64,000 nucleotides of DNA from Paraburkholderia ultramafica (GCF_902859915.1 NZ_CADIKK010000020.1:62001-126000); one strand, 5' to 3'; positions 43,991-53,877 are shown, counted from the first letter of the stretch. Made by a program: numbers and translations. The notes: generated by a model from the sequence alone, not told the origin.

Positions 43991-45928
43991 ATGCAGGTCA
44001 TGGCTTTCAGCGAACCAAGGTCTCCATTTTTCAAGTGGGTCGTGTCTTCCGCTCAGAACCTGAGCCCGGACAATCGGCAGATCCTGCTCGCCAATCTGTT
44101 CACGCGAACGTCATCGATCATATTCGCGTCGATTTGCGAAATCAGCGTCTGCGCAACCGCCTTTTATCTCTATCCGATTCCCCTGTATGCGGCCTGGGGT
44201 ATCGCCGTCGTCGCTCTGCTGATAGCGCGTCTTACGTTGATCTGGCTGTGCCGCAGACGTAGCGCGCAGGATCGGCCGACGCCTACCTCCGCATTTCTGC
44301 TGGCGAGTCTGCTCTGGAGCGTGCTATTCGGGTTCGGCACTTTACTGTGCAATATCAGCGGAAATCCGACGCTTTTCCTGCTCGGCAACGTTTGCGCGGT
44401 GGGCGTGATCGGTGGATTGGCCGGGCGCAATGCCGGCACACCCCGGCTCGCGCTGCTACAGATTTCCTTCATTCTCGGACTCTTGGGTCTCGGCGCGGCG
44501 ATGTCGCCCGGCAATGGCAAGCTCGTGCTGCTGTTTCAAGCGCCGTTTTGCGCCGCCGGTTTCTTCACCGTGGCACTGCGCAGCAATCGCGATACCGTCG
44601 CGTTGTTGCTGGCGCGTGAAAACAGTCACCGCCTGGCTCATCAGGACAGCCTCACCGGCTTGCCCAATCGCGCGCGTATCAGCGAATTGCTGCTGGAGCG
44701 TACCAAGATAGGCGCGTTGCGTCAGGATCAATTGTTCGCTGTTCTGCTGATCGATCTGGACGGCTTCAAGGCGATCAACGACAGCCTCGGCCATGCCGCG
44801 GGCGATCAGATTCTTCAGGAAGCGGCGCTCCGGTTGCGTGAAATTCTGCCGAGCGGCGATCTGGTCGGACGCCTCGCGGGCGACGAGTTCGTCGCCATTT
44901 CCGACGGTACGGGGCAGCTACGCGACGTTCGCGTGCTGGCCGACCGCATCGTCAAGACGCTCGCGCGTCCGTTCGTACTCAGCGAGGCGCTGGTGCATAT
45001 CGGCGCGAGTGTCGGTGTTTCGCTCTATCCCGAGCATGCGAAGACCGGACCGCAATTGCTGATTTGCGCCGACCGCGCGTTGTATGCGGTCAAACGCAGC
45101 GGAAAAAGCGCGTTCGCCATCTTCGATACCGAGAGGCACGTTTCCGACGAAAGCCTGAGCCTGCTGCGCAGCGACCTGGAAGGGGCGCTGAAATCGTTCA
45201 ACGGTTTGCGCATGGAGTATCAGCCGATTGTCGATCTCAGCGACGGCACCGTTTCCGGCCGCGAGGCGCTGATTCGCTGGACTCATCCGACGCGCGGCGA
45301 ACTCTCTCCATCCGCGTTCATCCCGACCGCCGAACGCACCGGCCTCATCCTGGCATTGGGCGAATGGGCGCTGCTGCAGTCGTGCATGGAAGCGGCGACG
45401 TGGCGAGACAAGGTTGCCGTCGCCGTCAACGTATCGCCGGTGCAATTGCGGGAAGAATCGTTTGCGTCGACGGTCGCGGCGATTCTGCGGAAAACGAGGC
45501 TTCCGCCGGCGCGTCTGAATATCGAGGTCACGGAAACCGTGCTATTGAACGACGATGCCGTCACCCAGCGCAACGTCGCGAGGCTGCGCGCGTTGGGCAT
45601 CGGGCTGGCACTCGACGATTTCGGCACCGGCTTTTCGACGATGTCGACCCTCGTGCGCTTCTCATTCGACAAGCTGAAGATCGACAGTTCGTTCGTGAAG
45701 GAATCCGTGCACGGGCGCGAATCCGCAGCGGTGGTGCGCGGGATCGTGGCGCTGGCTCGCGAAATCGGCATGCCGACCACGGCGGAAGGTATCGAAACGC
45801 AGGAGCAACTGGATTTCGTGCGCGTGTGCGGATGCACGCACGCTCAGGGTTTTCTGTTGGGCAAGCCGCTGCGCAGCAGTGAGATTGAGCAGATCGACGG
45901 GAAGCTGACCGCGAATGCGCGCTCCTGA
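43991..45928 (+). CDS. Membrane-bound diguanylate cyclase/phosphodiesterase (GGDEF-EAL)
   Basis: The 645-aa protein has 5-6 N-terminal membrane spans (about residues 35-195), a GGDEF domain (DSLTGLPNRARISELL, LIDLDGFKAINDSLGHAAGD, signature RLAGDEFVAI) and an EAL domain (EYQPIVDLSDGTVSGREALI, DDFGTGFSTMS, and EGIETQEQL). The GGDEF signature is AGDEF, a variant known in active cyclases; EAL catalytic residues look intact. So it may make or break cyclic-di-GMP. The sensor part is the membrane region. Start ATG 43991; ATG 44000 also possible. Confidence 0.95.
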   Translation: MQVMAFSEPRSPFFKWVVSSAQNLSPDNRQILLANLFTRTSSIIFASICEISVCATAFYLYPIPLYAAWGIAVVALLIARLTLIWLCRRRSAQDRPTPTSAFLLASLLWSVLFGFGTLLCNISGNPTLFLLGNVCAVGVIGGLAGRNAGTPRLALLQISFILGLLGLGAAMSPGNGKLVLLFQAPFCAAGFFTVALRSNRDTVALLLARENSHRLAHQDSLTGLPNRARISELLLERTKIGALRQDQLFAVLLIDLDGFKAINDSLGHAAGDQILQEAALRLREILPSGDLVGRLAGDEFVAISDGTGQLRDVRVLADRIVKTLARPFVLSEALVHIGASVGVSLYPEHAKTGPQLLICADRALYAVKRSGKSAFAIFDTERHVSDESLSLLRSDLEGALKSFNGLRMEYQPIVDLSDGTVSGREALIRWTHPTRGELSPSAFIPTAERTGLILALGEWALLQSCMEAATWRDKVAVAVNVSPVQLREESFASTVAAILRKTRLPPARLNIEVTETVLLNDDAVTQRNVARLRALGIGLALDDFGTGFSTMSTLVRFSFDKLKIDSSFVKESVHGRESAAVVRGIVALAREIGMPTTAEGIETQEQLDFVRVCGCTHAQGFLLGKPLRSSEIEQIDGKLTANARS

Positions 45929-45948
45929 AGTCTGGCATCGAGGTGGAC

Positions 45949-46368
45949 ATGGACCCTACATTGCAATTTCAGCTCAGGATCACCGTTTCGCCTGAACTGG
46001 CGGATGATTTGCGCACGGACTCGTCTTATGCGGCGCACGCCGCGCTGCGTGACGTTCTGCGCAGGCACGACGCGACGTTGAAGTGTCAGTTCGATGCGTT
46101 CGCCGATTACGTCGCCGAGGCCGAAAGACTGGGAACGGAAAACTATCCGCTTTATCAATGGACCCGCGATACGATCGAGAACCCGGAGAAGAAGGCGAAG
46201 TATCTGCAGTCATTCACGATCTATGTGAACGGCGATGTGGTCTACGGCAAGGATGTCACGGATGTCATGGAGAACGAACTATTGAAACTGGTCGACGCCA
46301 ATGGAATTACCCGCGTCTTCAGGTTCGATACCAATCCGGCGAATAATCCGCAGCCGCCCGCGCGCTAA
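45949..46368 (+). CDS. Hypothetical protein, 139 aa, downstream of GGDEF-EAL
   Basis: Begins MDPTLQFQLRITVSPELADD and is a mixed alpha/beta soluble protein (FTIYVNGDVVYGKDVTDV). ATG 45949 follows GAGG by 5 nt and the gene starts 20 bp after the cyclase gene on the same strand, so it may be co-transcribed. I do not recognise a family. Confidence 0.65.
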   Translation: MDPTLQFQLRITVSPELADDLRTDSSYAAHAALRDVLRRHDATLKCQFDAFADYVAEAERLGTENYPLYQWTRDTIENPEKKAKYLQSFTIYVNGDVVYGKDVTDVMENELLKLVDANGITRVFRFDTNPANNPQPPAR

Positions 46369-46525
46369 TGGTCGCGCTCACCGACGCCGCGGGCGAACAC
46401 ACGAAATACCGCAGCCTTTCAATTTCATTCGCGGTGACAGTAAATCGTTATGACCGTTTGACATTTGGCGACATCGCTTCGAGTTCGTGAGACGATGCAG
46501 TTTCACTTTTTTCGCGGAGCGCGAT

Positions 46526-46750
46526 ATGGGACTCTTGGACGAAGTAGGGAAGGTTGCGGGGGCGATCGCCGCGGTTGAAGCGGCAGAGAAAGTGGACCCG
46601 CAAGCCGGTCTGCTGACGAAAGGCATCGCGGCGATCGCCGGTTTTGAAGGCGCCGGCAAGCTGGAATCGATGATCGAAAAGAAAGACGACGACAAGCAGG
46701 ACGACGCCGACAACGCCCAAGCCAGCGACGATACGAGTCCTCAAACCTGA
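46526..46750 (+). CDS. Small hypothetical protein, 74 aa
   Basis: MGLLDEVGKVAGAIAAVEAA opening, Gly/Ala-rich helices (GLLTKGIAAIAGFEGAGKLE) and a strongly acidic, Lys/Asp/Gln-rich tail (EKKDDDKQDDADN). ATG 46526 is 6 nt after GGAG. Similar acidic miniproteins occur in Burkholderia; no known role. Confidence 0.6.
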   Translation: MGLLDEVGKVAGAIAAVEAAEKVDPQAGLLTKGIAAIAGFEGAGKLESMIEKKDDDKQDDADNAQASDDTSPQT

Positions 46751-47117
46751 GCGAACGCACGATTGCCGGCCGCATGCAGTGGATGTTGGAACTGCAATGC
46801 GCCGGCAATTCGGCCCAGCCTGGTCGCTTTACTATTGCAATTATTTCTGAACGCCTACGAGCGCATCGCAAGTCCCTTTTCGTTACGGGCGATCGGCCTG
46901 TCGCCACTCGACTTCTCCGCGCTATCTTCTCCCCGACCCCCGCCGACAGCCGTCGCGCTCATCCGATCCTTTCATCCGGTTGTCACAGCTTCGCGGCTAG
47001 CATCACTGCTCGCATCCATCACGCACTCCGTCAGCAGCGCACACTGCAGCGCAGGTAGGCCGGTGTGCCCGGCCTGAGCGCTGGCGTTCTTCCATCCCCC
47101 AAACAAAAACACCGGAC
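46751..47117. other. Intergenic region, 367 bp
   Basis: No gene recognised. It should contain the promoter of the phosphatase gene. Confidence 0.45.
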
Positions 47118-48815
47118 ATGTCGAACAGAAAAATCGTCAAGGCTGCGCCGCCCGATGATCAGGGCGCTTCCATCGTCTCGCGTCGTGGGTTCCTGAAGTT
47201 TGCCGGCGCATCGAGCCTCGCAACGGCCGCGGGCACGCTGGCATCGGCGGCGCGGGCCGCCAACGGCGGTGCGCCGGATGGCACGCCCGAGCAGATCCAC
47301 CTGACCTGGGGCAACGATCCGACGAGCGAGGTCACGGTGTCGTGGGCGTCGCTCGCGCCGGCGGCCAATCCGCAGGTGCGCGTCAGCGGCGCGGACTCGA
47401 AGAAGCATACGGTGCACGCGGTGCAAAGCACGTACACCGACGGCATCAACGGTGAGATCGTGTTCACTTATCACGCGCGTCTGCGTGACCTGAAGGCCGA
47501 CACGAACTATCAGTACGAGGTGACGGCCGAGAACGACAGCAACGCGGCTCAGCCCTTCACCGCAAGTTTCCGTACGGCACCGCGTGGGCGCGCGCCGTTT
47601 CGCTGGACGAGCTATGGCGATCTCGCAACGCCGAATACCGGCTGGATCCTGTCGTCGCCGCAAAGCCGTTTCGCGGTGCAAGCGGTCGAGCGTTTCCAGC
47701 CGCTGTTCCACCTGCTCAACGGCGACCTTTGCTACGCCAATCTGAACCCGACGCAACAGCCGGCGGTGTGGCGCGACTTCGGCAACAACGCCCAGACGTC
47801 AGCATCGAACCGGCCGTGGATGCCGTGTCCCGGCAACCACGAACTCGAATTCAACAACGGCGAGCAGGGCCTCGCGTCGTATCTCTCGCGCTACACGCTG
47901 CCCGACAATCACTCGCGCTTCCAGGGCCGCTGGTACAGCTTCCGCGTGAGCTCCGTGCTATTCATCTCGCTCGATGCGGACGATGTCGTCTATCAGGACG
48001 CGGCCGCATTCGTTGCCGGGCCGGCTCCGCTGGTACCGGTGGCCAGCACCGGCAATGCGCCGATCCAACCGGGCACTTCGCTATATGTGCGCGGCTATAG
48101 CAATGGCGAGCAGACGCGCTGGCTCGAGAAAGTCTTGCACCACGCGGCGCAGGATGACGACGTGGACTGGATCATCGTCCAGATGCACCAGGACGCGCTG
48201 AGTTCGTCGAAGACCGGCAATGGTTCGGATAAGGGCATCCGCGAAGCCTGGCTGCCGCTGTTCGACCGCTACGGTGTCGACCTGGTGCTGTGCGGCCACG
48301 ATCACGACTACGAGCGCAGCTATCCCGTGCGCGGCTGCAATCACGACAAGGGCACCGACATTACGACGGGCCGGCCGGTCGATACGTTGCAGCCGAAGCC
48401 GGTGATGTCGGCGGTATCGTCGGGTGCGTCGACGTTCGATACGAGCCACGGCACGATACACCTGATACTCGGCGGTGGCGGCACGAGCGCGCCGCTCGAT
48501 GTGTATGGCGTGGATATCGGCACCGGGCTGCCGCAGGCGCGTATTTTCACGCGGCCCAACCGTCCGGTGCTGGCCGCCACCGCCGGGACTTTCACGCGAG
48601 CCAGCGCCGATGCCGTCGAGGACGCGATCTGGTCGGCGCAGCGCGACACCGGCACGGGCTACGGCATTGCGGTGTTCGACCACGACCCGGGACATCGGGG
48701 CGGCGAGACGACGATCACGATGAACTATTATCACGCCCCCGGCGCCGATCAAGCGCCGACGCAGAACTACGAGCTGTTCGAGACTATCGAGTTGAAGAAG
48801 AAGCGGCGCGGATGA
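47118..48815 (+). CDS. Tat-exported purple-acid-phosphatase-like metallophosphoesterase
   Basis: The 565-aa protein begins with a twin-arginine signal (SRRGFLKFAGASSLATAAGT), then an Ig-like N-terminal domain of purple acid phosphatases (IHLTWGNDPTSEVTVSW) and a metallophosphoesterase domain. Metal motifs: SYGDLATPN, NGDLCYAN (GDxxY with the Tyr that colours iron enzymes), PGNHELEF, IIVQMHQDA and CGHDHDYERS. Likely a periplasmic phosphatase for phosphate scavenging. Monocistronic. Confidence 0.93.
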   Translation: MSNRKIVKAAPPDDQGASIVSRRGFLKFAGASSLATAAGTLASAARAANGGAPDGTPEQIHLTWGNDPTSEVTVSWASLAPAANPQVRVSGADSKKHTVHAVQSTYTDGINGEIVFTYHARLRDLKADTNYQYEVTAENDSNAAQPFTASFRTAPRGRAPFRWTSYGDLATPNTGWILSSPQSRFAVQAVERFQPLFHLLNGDLCYANLNPTQQPAVWRDFGNNAQTSASNRPWMPCPGNHELEFNNGEQGLASYLSRYTLPDNHSRFQGRWYSFRVSSVLFISLDADDVVYQDAAAFVAGPAPLVPVASTGNAPIQPGTSLYVRGYSNGEQTRWLEKVLHHAAQDDDVDWIIVQMHQDALSSSKTGNGSDKGIREAWLPLFDRYGVDLVLCGHDHDYERSYPVRGCNHDKGTDITTGRPVDTLQPKPVMSAVSSGASTFDTSHGTIHLILGGGGTSAPLDVYGVDIGTGLPQARIFTRPNRPVLAATAGTFTRASADAVEDAIWSAQRDTGTGYGIAVFDHDPGHRGGETTITMNYYHAPGADQAPTQNYELFETIELKKKRRG

Positions 48816-49150
48816 GCGTTGAATGAGCGGCTGGTTGGCGGGGCATCGCGATGCGGTGGTTCGTCAGCCGGTCGCCAGTCCTGAAAGTCAATTGTTCAGT
48901 AATCCAAACAACGTGAATGTGTCGGTCTTCGCATCTACTTCCCGTTGTTCTTGAGCGCCTCACATGCAGTCGGGCATTTCCAGGCAAGCAGGGCCGCCGA
49001 CATCGGCCCCAGCTTCGGGCTGGCCGCATCCCCCCAAAACAGTTCGATCAATTTGTTACACGTCTTACCGAGGTGGACTGAGCCAGTTACAAAGGCCTTT
49101 CGAAAGGCCGGTTATACTCGGCACCGTCTCAAGAAAACTAAACACCTTTT
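48816..49150. other. Intergenic region, 335 bp
   Basis: No gene. Direct AAAGGCC/CGAAAGGCC repeat near 49092-49110 close to the next gene's promoter (TATACT at 49113-49118). Confidence 0.45.
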
Positions 49151-49591
49151 ATGTCGAAGAAAATCATCCGGATAGTTGCCGTTGCTGCGTTGACTGCTGC
49201 GGCGTCGTTGTCGGCAGTGGCCGGCGATATGAATAACATGCTTGGCGGCGCGGTCGGCGGTGTGGCCGGCGCGGCGCTCGGTGGCGCGGTGGGCGGCAGC
49301 ACGGGCGCCGTGATTGGTGGCGCGGTCGGCGGTGGCGCCGGTGGCGCGGTGACGTCGAATCGCCGGGAGCGCACGGGCGCGATCATCGGCGGCGCGCTCG
49401 GCGGCGGTGCGGGCACGGCGGCCGGCAATGCGATGGGCGGCCGAGCCGGCGGCCTCGTCGGCGCGGCAGTCGGCGGCGGTGCGGGTTCGGCGCTCGGCGG
49501 CAACATCTCGCGCTCCAACTCGTACGCGGACGACTACTCGCGCGGCTACCATTCGGGCAAGCGCCATCACAAGCATCGGCACTACGACTGA
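49151..49591 (+). CDS. Glycine-zipper outer-envelope protein
   Basis: The 146-aa protein has a signal peptide (cleavage near SAVAG/D) and then many GxxxG repeats: GGAVGGVAGAALGGAVGG and GGAVGGGAGGAVTS, typical of glycine-zipper lipoprotein-like envelope proteins (OmpA-associated or 17-kDa antigen type), without a lipobox. The C-terminus is His/Arg/Tyr rich (YHSGKRHHKHRHYD). Probably an envelope-stability component. Confidence 0.8.
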   Translation: MSKKIIRIVAVAALTAAASLSAVAGDMNNMLGGAVGGVAGAALGGAVGGSTGAVIGGAVGGGAGGAVTSNRRERTGAIIGGALGGGAGTAAGNAMGGRAGGLVGAAVGGGAGSALGGNISRSNSYADDYSRGYHSGKRHHKHRHYD

Positions 49592-49668
49592 ATGGACGAT
49601 GCTCGCGCTTGATGGCAATCAGGCGTGAGTATTGCCGGCGTTTCGTGCGGCACGTCGTTTATTTATTG

Positions 49669-50430
49669 TTATTTCGACGAACCCGAGGTGAAGGCGATTA
49701 CGGCGTCCCTGAAACGGGCGCTGCCGTACACCTCTTCGATCAGATCTTCGTCGTCGAGCCGCTGTTCGACGACAATGCGGCGCAGGCTCTCCTTCACCGC
49801 CTTCTGTGTGACCGGCGACAGCGCGATGAGCCGTTGTGCGAGCGCATGGGCGGCTTCCCGCAACGTGTCTTGCGGGCAAATGTCGTGGACGTACCCGCAT
49901 TCCAGCATTTCGGCGGCGCTGAGATAGTCGGCGAGCAGCAGCATCTTCTTGACTCGCGGCACGCCGAGCGCCGCCTGAAGCCGCGCGATGTTGCGCGACG
50001 ACAGCGTGTTCGAGAGCGTCTTCGCAATCGGTGCACCGAAGCGCGACGCGTCGCTGCAAAGCCGGAAGTCGCAAGCCGTCGCGAGCGCAAGGCCGCCGCC
50101 CACGGCCCACCCGTCGATCACGGCGACGGTAGGAAGCGCAATGCGTTCGACCGTATCGATCACGCGTTCGACGAAGGCCTCATAGGCCACGCCATCGCTG
50201 CCGTCGCGGAAGTCCTTGAAGTACGCGATGTCGGTGCCGGAAATGAACGACTTGCCGCCCGCGCCGCGAAACAGGATGCAGCGCACGCGGCTGTCGCGTT
50301 CACACTGGGCGATCAAGGCCAGCAGCGACTCGTACATCGCGAGCGTCATCGCGTTGTGCCGCTCGGGGCGGTCGATCACGATCTCGGCCTCGCCGGAGGG
50401 ATGAACCGTGAGTGTGACGGGCTCGCTCAT
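49669..50430 (-). CDS. Enoyl-CoA hydratase/isomerase family protein
   Basis: The 253-aa crotonase-fold protein has VIDRPERHNAMTLAMY, KSFISGTDIAYFKDF and AVIDGWAVGGGLALATACD. The catalytic acidic pair is not obvious (FGAPIAKTLSNTLSSRNIA replaces the usual EV.LG segment), so its activity may differ from hydration. It overlaps the CoA-transferase gene by 4 nt (ATGA), so both function together. Confidence 0.9.
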   Translation of the reverse strand: MSEPVTLTVHPSGEAEIVIDRPERHNAMTLAMYESLLALIAQCERDSRVRCILFRGAGGKSFISGTDIAYFKDFRDGSDGVAYEAFVERVIDTVERIALPTVAVIDGWAVGGGLALATACDFRLCSDASRFGAPIAKTLSNTLSSRNIARLQAALGVPRVKKMLLLADYLSAAEMLECGYVHDICPQDTLREAAHALAQRLIALSPVTQKAVKESLRRIVVEQRLDDEDLIEEVYGSARFRDAVIAFTSGSSK

Positions 50431-51593
50431 GATGCGGTCCCGTTGATCTCGGCAAAGATCTCGTCGTTGTGCTCGCCGAGTAGCGGTGGATGACGACGCA
50501 CAGTCTGCGGCGTGCCGAGCATCTTGACCGGAAAGCCGATGTTCTTGACCTTGCCTTCGTTCGGATGGTCGATCTCCATGCACATGCGACGGTGCGTGGC
50601 ATGCTCGCTTTCGAACGCCTCGGGATAGGACAGGATAGGGCCGGCCGGAATGCCGGTGGCGAGCATCGCATCGACCCAGTCGGCGCTGTCGCGCTTCGCG
50701 AATTCCCGCTCCAGGACTTCGATCATCGCCTCGCGATTCTTCAGACGCAGGGAGACGCTTGCATAGTCGGCGTGTTTGACGAGATCCGGCCGTTGCAGCA
50801 GTTCGCACAGTTTGGTCCAGAGCTTCTGGTTCGTCGCGCCCATCACGAAGTAGCCGTCTCGCGCTTTCACCGCCTGATAGGGCGCGCTCATCTTGTTGCT
50901 GGTGCCGAGCGGCGTCGGCGGTACACCGGTGCCCCAGTACTCCGACATATCCCAGATCGAGAAGGCCATCACCGAATCGAACAGCGACGCGTCGATATGC
51001 TGACCCTCGCCGGTTTTCTGCGCGCCGATGTACGCGGACAGCAGGCCATACACCGCGAACAGCGCGCAGCCGATGTCCGCCACCGGCACGCCTGCCTTGA
51101 CGGGCTTTTCGCCTTTGTGGCCGGTCACGCTCATTACGCCGGACATCGCCTGCGCCATCAGATCGAAGCCTGGCCGCGAGGCCCACGGCCCGCTTTGTCC
51201 GAAGCCGGAAATGCTGACGTAGACGATCTTCGGATTGATCTCCTTGATCGATTCATAGTCGATGCCCAACCGTTGCACCACGCCCGGACGGTAGTTTTCG
51301 ACGATCACGTCGGCGGTCTTCGCCAGCTTGTAGAAGAACTCGCGCCCTTCGTCGCTCTTGAGGTCGAGCGTCAGCGAGCGCTTGTTGCGGTTCATGTTCA
51401 GGAAGCCCATGCTGTCGGGGCCCTTCATCTTGAAGCCCATCGCGCCGCGGGTCTGGTCGCCTTCCAGCGGCTCGACCTTGATGACGTCCGCGCCCAGGTC
51501 GGCCAGCAACATGCAGGCGAACGGGCCCGCCATGACCTGGCTGACGTCCAGCACGCGGATGCCTTGCAGCGGCAGATGTTTCGATTCGGTCAT
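50427..51593 (-). CDS. CaiB/BaiF-family CoA transferase
   Basis: The 388-aa class III CoA transferase has the opening GIRVLDVSQVMAGPFACMLL, the ADLGADVIKVEPLEGDQTRG segment with catalytic-type Asp context, and NRNKRSLTLDLKSDEGRE. It transfers CoA between organic acids. With the hydratase it makes a two-gene acid-activation module, substrate unknown; a LysR gene 451 bp upstream is probably the regulator. ATG 51593 gives the standard family start. Confidence 0.92.
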   Translation of the reverse strand: MTESKHLPLQGIRVLDVSQVMAGPFACMLLADLGADVIKVEPLEGDQTRGAMGFKMKGPDSMGFLNMNRNKRSLTLDLKSDEGREFFYKLAKTADVIVENYRPGVVQRLGIDYESIKEINPKIVYVSISGFGQSGPWASRPGFDLMAQAMSGVMSVTGHKGEKPVKAGVPVADIGCALFAVYGLLSAYIGAQKTGEGQHIDASLFDSVMAFSIWDMSEYWGTGVPPTPLGTSNKMSAPYQAVKARDGYFVMGATNQKLWTKLCELLQRPDLVKHADYASVSLRLKNREAMIEVLEREFAKRDSADWVDAMLATGIPAGPILSYPEAFESEHATHRRMCMEIDHPNEGKVKNIGFPVKMLGTPQTVRRHPPLLGEHNDEIFAEINGTAS

Positions 51594-52044
51594 ATCGAGG
51601 TTCCTTGGTGGAGGTGGTGGGGCGAATCGCACGGTCGCGTCACATCACGGCGTGGCGGGCGGCTTGTTGATGTCGAGGCAGCGCGCAAGCGCTGCCTGCC
51701 TGGGTGGCGCAATCGCCGGTGAGCATGTTCTGGAGGTTGACGAAGCAGCGCGTGTGGATCAGCGTGCCCGGCACGAGGTCGCACAATAGGGAGCGTTGAT
51801 TGCTTTTCGACGAAATGCGTCCCGCGATCGCTGTCGACGATCGGTCGGCGTTTGCAAAGCGATTGTTCAAGCACGGAGCGGAAAGCAAACGCGGCGTCTC
51901 GGCGGCGGTCGCGCTAAGGTCACGGGGCATCATGCGTCTCCAGCTATTCGTTATGCCCCACTGTCGCCGACTGAAAAGGCCGCCGCAAGAATGGCCCGAT
52001 CATGTCTGGTTTCGCGAGTCGCGAAACCGGCGAGCGCAGATCGA
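51594..52044. other. Intergenic region, 451 bp
   Basis: No gene convincingly supported; probably promoter of the CoA-transferase pair plus debris. Confidence 0.4.
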
Positions 52045-52935
52045 TTACGCTGGTTTGCCGAGCAACGCGGCCACGACATTGCGCAGCGTCTGCTCCTGCG
52101 CGTGCCCTTCGACGCAAGAGAGCACATAGCTGCGCTGATGCCAGTCTCCCTGCAACTCGACCGAGGCGAGCGATTTCTCGGGATGGAAACTACGCAGCAC
52201 GTCAGGCGGCATCAGGCCGACTCCGAGTCCATGGCGCACCATCGCGAACATGGTGTCGAAGCCGCTGACGGTGAAGTTGTCGGGGAACAGTCTTCCGCGG
52301 CTGCGGTACGCGCGCTGCACGGCCGATAGCACCGCGGAGCCCTTGCCGAGACTCACGATGGGAAGATCGAGAATGTCGTCGATCCCGAGCGGTCCGTCGC
52401 CAAACCGGAAATGCGGGCGGCTATAGACCAGCACCAGCCGGTCGTCCCGGTACGGGGATTTGGCGAGGTCCAGGAAGCCGCTCTTCTTCTCGTAGATGCC
52501 CATGTCGATCAGTTTGTCGCGCAGCAGTTGCTGGACGATCTTGCTGTTCTCCTCGACGATCTTCAGCGTGATGCCGGGATACTTGCGCTGGATATCGGCG
52601 ATCTCGCGAGCAAGAGACTGGATGACGACGGCTTTTGGGGCGCCGATGATAATGCGCCCGTCGAGACCATGATTGAGCGCTTGCGCGTCGCCTTCGAGAC
52701 GATCGATCAGGTTGTCGATCTGCCGCACATATTGCAGCAGCTTGACGCCTGATTCGGTGATCTCGACACCGTGCGGCACGCGCTTGAACAGCTTGGCACC
52801 GAGTTGCTCTTCGAGGTCCGACACGCGCCGCGACGCGGCGGCTACGGCCAAGCTGAGCTTGTCGGCGGCGCGCGAGATGCTGCCTTCCTCGACGATGGCG
52901 AGGACCAGCCGGACGGTTGTCGTGTCGAATTTCAA
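52045..52935 (-). CDS. LysR-family transcriptional regulator
   Basis: The 296-aa protein has the N-terminal winged helix (VRLVLAIVEEGSISRAADKL, SLAVAAASRRVSDLEEQLGA) and a full effector domain (LVLVYSRPHFRFGDGPLGID, GLGVGLMPPDVL). It is transcribed toward the CoA-transferase/hydratase pair and likely controls it. Length is normal; no unusual features. Confidence 0.93.
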   Translation of the reverse strand: MKFDTTTVRLVLAIVEEGSISRAADKLSLAVAAASRRVSDLEEQLGAKLFKRVPHGVEITESGVKLLQYVRQIDNLIDRLEGDAQALNHGLDGRIIIGAPKAVVIQSLAREIADIQRKYPGITLKIVEENSKIVQQLLRDKLIDMGIYEKKSGFLDLAKSPYRDDRLVLVYSRPHFRFGDGPLGIDDILDLPIVSLGKGSAVLSAVQRAYRSRGRLFPDNFTVSGFDTMFAMVRHGLGVGLMPPDVLRSFHPEKSLASVELQGDWHQRSYVLSCVEGHAQEQTLRNVVAALLGKPA

Positions 52936-53187
52936 GGGGACTCCAGACTCTATCGTATGGATGGGTGGGGTGGAATGGACGCGGACGGACAGTGCTTGAT
53001 GTTTGCCAATGATATCGGTGACGCAGCGTGATGTGAGGCGGGCGTCGTGCAGTATGTCGCACGGCCGGCATCAATGATTGTGTATTGATACGCGGACTGC
53101 CTCGCAAGTTTGCTTTCGATCCGCGTGGATGGAAGTCTATGCGGCGGCGCTTTGGCTCGCCGCAGCGGACAGGGTAGTGCCCGCATC
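52936..53187. other. Upstream region of the LysR gene
   Basis: No gene; regulatory space. Confidence 0.4.
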
Positions 53188-53340
53188 TCACTGTTCGGCA
53201 TGCTTCGCCGCGTCCTCGATTACCGCCACAACTTCCTCCGGCCGCGACTGATAGACCGAGTGGCTCGCGCGGGCAATCACCTTCGTGTGACTATGCGCCC
53301 GGATGAGAGGGCCGTGGCGACGAGAGGGCAGAAGCTTCAT
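53188..53340 (-). pseudogene. Alpha/beta-hydrolase C-terminal remnant
   Basis: A 50-codon frame ends ...PLIRAHSHTKVIARASHSVY and QSRPEEVVAVIEDAAKH. This is the last strand-helix of alpha/beta hydrolases, with the catalytic His in ASHSVY and the PEEVxxxI helix. An ATG at 53340 exists, but the upstream 200 or more residues (nucleophile and Asp) are missing. Confidence 0.65.
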
Positions 53341-53455
53341 GACGAACTCCGGTATGCGGTTAGGATGTTTTTGATCGGTTCCAGTCGATCAATCATGAAC
53401 AGGAGGAATCCTGCTCATCTGGGATGTAACGCAGGAATCCGTGTGTGTGCACTGT

Positions 53456-53812
53456 CTAGCTACCGAAGAAAATATTACAAAAACTCACTGGACCTACGCA
53501 ATCGGAGTTCATCGGCATCCGCGCATGCGCGCCGGACGAAGCGCTTCCGTTTTGCGGCATGCCGCCGTACGCCGATTGCGTTATTGGCTGAGTACTCTGC
53601 GCCTGCGCGGCGATCTTCGCCTCGGCAGCCTGAATATCAGCCGGATAGTTGGTGTCGTCATTGAGCGAGGGATTGTAGCCAGCCTGTTCGACGCGTACCA
53701 GATCGGCACGCACTTCAGCGCGAGTCAACGGAGCATTCGATTGTGCGAAGCTCAGAACAGGGGCGGCCAATGTGCCGACGGCGAGAGCGATAGCAACAAG
53801 AGCGTTTTTCAT
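53456..53812 (-). CDS. DUF4148-type secreted protein with C-terminal CVGPxxFC peptide
   Basis: The 118-aa protein has a signal peptide (MKNALVAIALAVGTLAAPVL, cleavage near SFA/Q), the DUF4148 motif (APLTRAEVRADLVRVEQAGY) and a tail that ends NSDCVGPVSFCNIFFGS. DUF4148 proteins are abundant small periplasmic/secreted proteins in Burkholderiaceae with no settled role. Unlike the usual form, this one carries the extra Cys-containing tail shared with the neighbouring peptide at 53878. AGGAG precedes ATG 53812. Confidence 0.85.
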   Translation of the reverse strand: MKNALVAIALAVGTLAAPVLSFAQSNAPLTRAEVRADLVRVEQAGYNPSLNDDTNYPADIQAAEAKIAAQAQSTQPITQSAYGGMPQNGSASSGAHARMPMNSDCVGPVSFCNIFFGS

Positions 53813-53877
53813 GATGGAAACTCCTTTTCTAAACGTGATGAACTGACGGGTGACCGTTGCGATTAACAGTGCGATTC

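Noticed and set aside
49200..49520. GC-rich repeats resembling a repeat array
   Set aside because: They encode regular GxxxG protein repeats; spacing is codon-based and not CRISPR-like.
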